From positions 1 through 14,948 of the forward strand of contig CAYZJH010000084.1 of the NCBI GenBank assembly GCA_964478625.1: a stretch of 14,948 nucleotides of DNA. Reading direction: 5' to 3'. Source of the DNA: SKZT01 sp964478625 (GTDB lineage Bacteria > Desulfobacterota > Desulfobacteria > Desulfobacterales > SKZT01). This document shows, piece by piece, positions 14,764-14,948 of this stretch (position 1 is its first letter; every line of letters starts with the position of its first letter). The notes beneath the pieces are model-generated. The model did not search any database and was not told the DNA's origin. It saw nothing but the letters and a program-made list of their open reading frames with translations. Position numbers and translations under genes: made by a program.

Positions 14764-14853
14764 ATTTTAATTTTAGGGTACCGACTTATGCTCCGGTGAC
14801 CCAAAAGGCATGTTTGTTTTTTTTGCCTTTAGGTCTCCCTGGAGAGCAATGGT
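14720..14853 (-). ncRNA. Structured RNA, possibly pseudoknotted: small RNA or attenuator leader of birA
   Basis: From the predicted - strand start near 14853 the transcript has a 5' GCUCUCC (14847-14841). Hairpin A follows: AAAGGCA at 14830-14824 pairs with UGCCUUU at 14810-14804, extended by GACC/GGUC (14835-14832 with 14801-14798). Hairpin B is GGGU-c-ACCG paired with CGGU-ACCC, with a loop holding GAGC. The 5' GCUC can pair with that GAGC as a pseudoknot. Hairpins A and B share the GGGU strand, so they may be mutually exclusive. The intrinsic terminator at 14720-14763 ends the unit, 87 bp before birA. The order promoter, folded element, terminator, gene is that of a riboswitch/attenuator, but a separate small RNA gene of about 130 nt is equally possible. 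I do not recognise a known class. Confidence 0.4.
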
Positions 14854-14858
14854 CGACT

Positions 14859-14887
14859 TTAATACTATGTTATTTTTAAGTTGTCAA
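14859..14887 (-). promoter_or_regulatory. Promoter of the birA leader / structured RNA
   Basis: On the - strand: a perfect TTGACA (14882-14887), a 17-bp spacer, and TATTAA (14859-14864; 4 of 6). The predicted start near 14852-14853 falls exactly at the 5' edge of the folded element. No other good promoter is seen between there and birA. Confidence 0.6.
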
Positions 14888-14905
14888 TCCTAGTGCGAAT
14901 TTTTT

Positions 14906-14947
14906 GATGAAAAGGGCATGTTTCACGTGAAACATGCCCTTTTCATC
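14906..14947. other. parS centromere site in a 42-bp perfect palindrome
   Basis: TGTTTCACGTGAAACA at 14919-14934 is the consensus ParB (Spo0J) binding site of bacterial chromosomes. It lies at the centre of a perfect palindrome running from 14906 to 14947, with arms adding GATGAAAAGGGCA. ParB loads here and spreads, and the ParABS system uses it to segregate replicated origins. parS sites cluster near oriC. The GC-rich arms followed by TTTT could also make it an intrinsic terminator for transcription in either direction. No parA or parB is within the window. Confidence 0.9.
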
Positions 14948-14948
14948 C

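Noticed and set aside
14780..14850. Moco, glycine or GEMM riboswitch identity for the birA leader element
   Set aside because: Some short strings look similar (GGAGACC, CACCGGAGC), but the conserved cores of these classes as I know them are not present, so I leave it unnamed.

Overview
The window looks like a chromosomal segment of a Gram-negative, moderate-GC bacterium. Gene content and family variants (a lexA/imuB/dnaE2-type mutagenesis operon, a very large pyruvate-carboxylase-like protein with its own biotin ligase, a plant-CNMT-like methyltransferase) best fit Desulfobacterota (the former Deltaproteobacteria). That placement is inferred from protein character, not from a search. No insertion sequence, prophage, tRNA, rRNA or CRISPR array is visible.

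Left part (1-830, + strand): the 3' portion of an msrB methionine sulfoxide reductase gene, apparently cut by the window edge and perhaps frameshifted near nt 46-52, then a small exported His/Tyr/Pro-rich protein. The latter meets the next operon tail to tail with only 3 bp between the stop codons and no visible terminator.

Centre-left (834-6644, - strand): a four-gene operon, lexA, a DUF72 protein, a catalytically degenerate Y-family polymerase (ImuB-like) and the error-prone replicase dnaE2. The last three genes overlap. This is the SOS mutagenesis cassette, but the position usually held by imuA is held by DUF72. The LexA operator candidate is a 10-bp-spaced direct repeat at the lexA promoter.

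Centre (6645-8843): a divergent control region, then purB (adenylosuccinate lyase) and a small coiled-coil protein on the + strand, closed by a strong bidirectional terminator at 8800-8843.

Right (8871-14633, - strand): birA, then a 1229-residue biotin-dependent carboxylase with an added C-terminal zinc ribbon, then a methyltransferase of the CFA/coclaurine N-methyltransferase type preceded by a 16-codon upstream ORF whose stop overlaps its ribosome binding site. BirA would attach biotin to Lys1157 of the carboxylase encoded next to it.

Right edge (14634-14948): no protein gene, but dense signals. A - strand promoter leads into a compact, possibly pseudoknotted RNA element that ends in an intrinsic terminator in front of birA (a small RNA or an attenuator leader). 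Beyond it lies a consensus ParB site (parS) inside a 42-bp perfect palindrome, which suggests the chromosome-partition/origin-proximal domain. The most noteworthy items are the DUF72-containing mutasome operon, the birA-leader RNA, the parS palindrome and the zinc-ribbon carboxylase.
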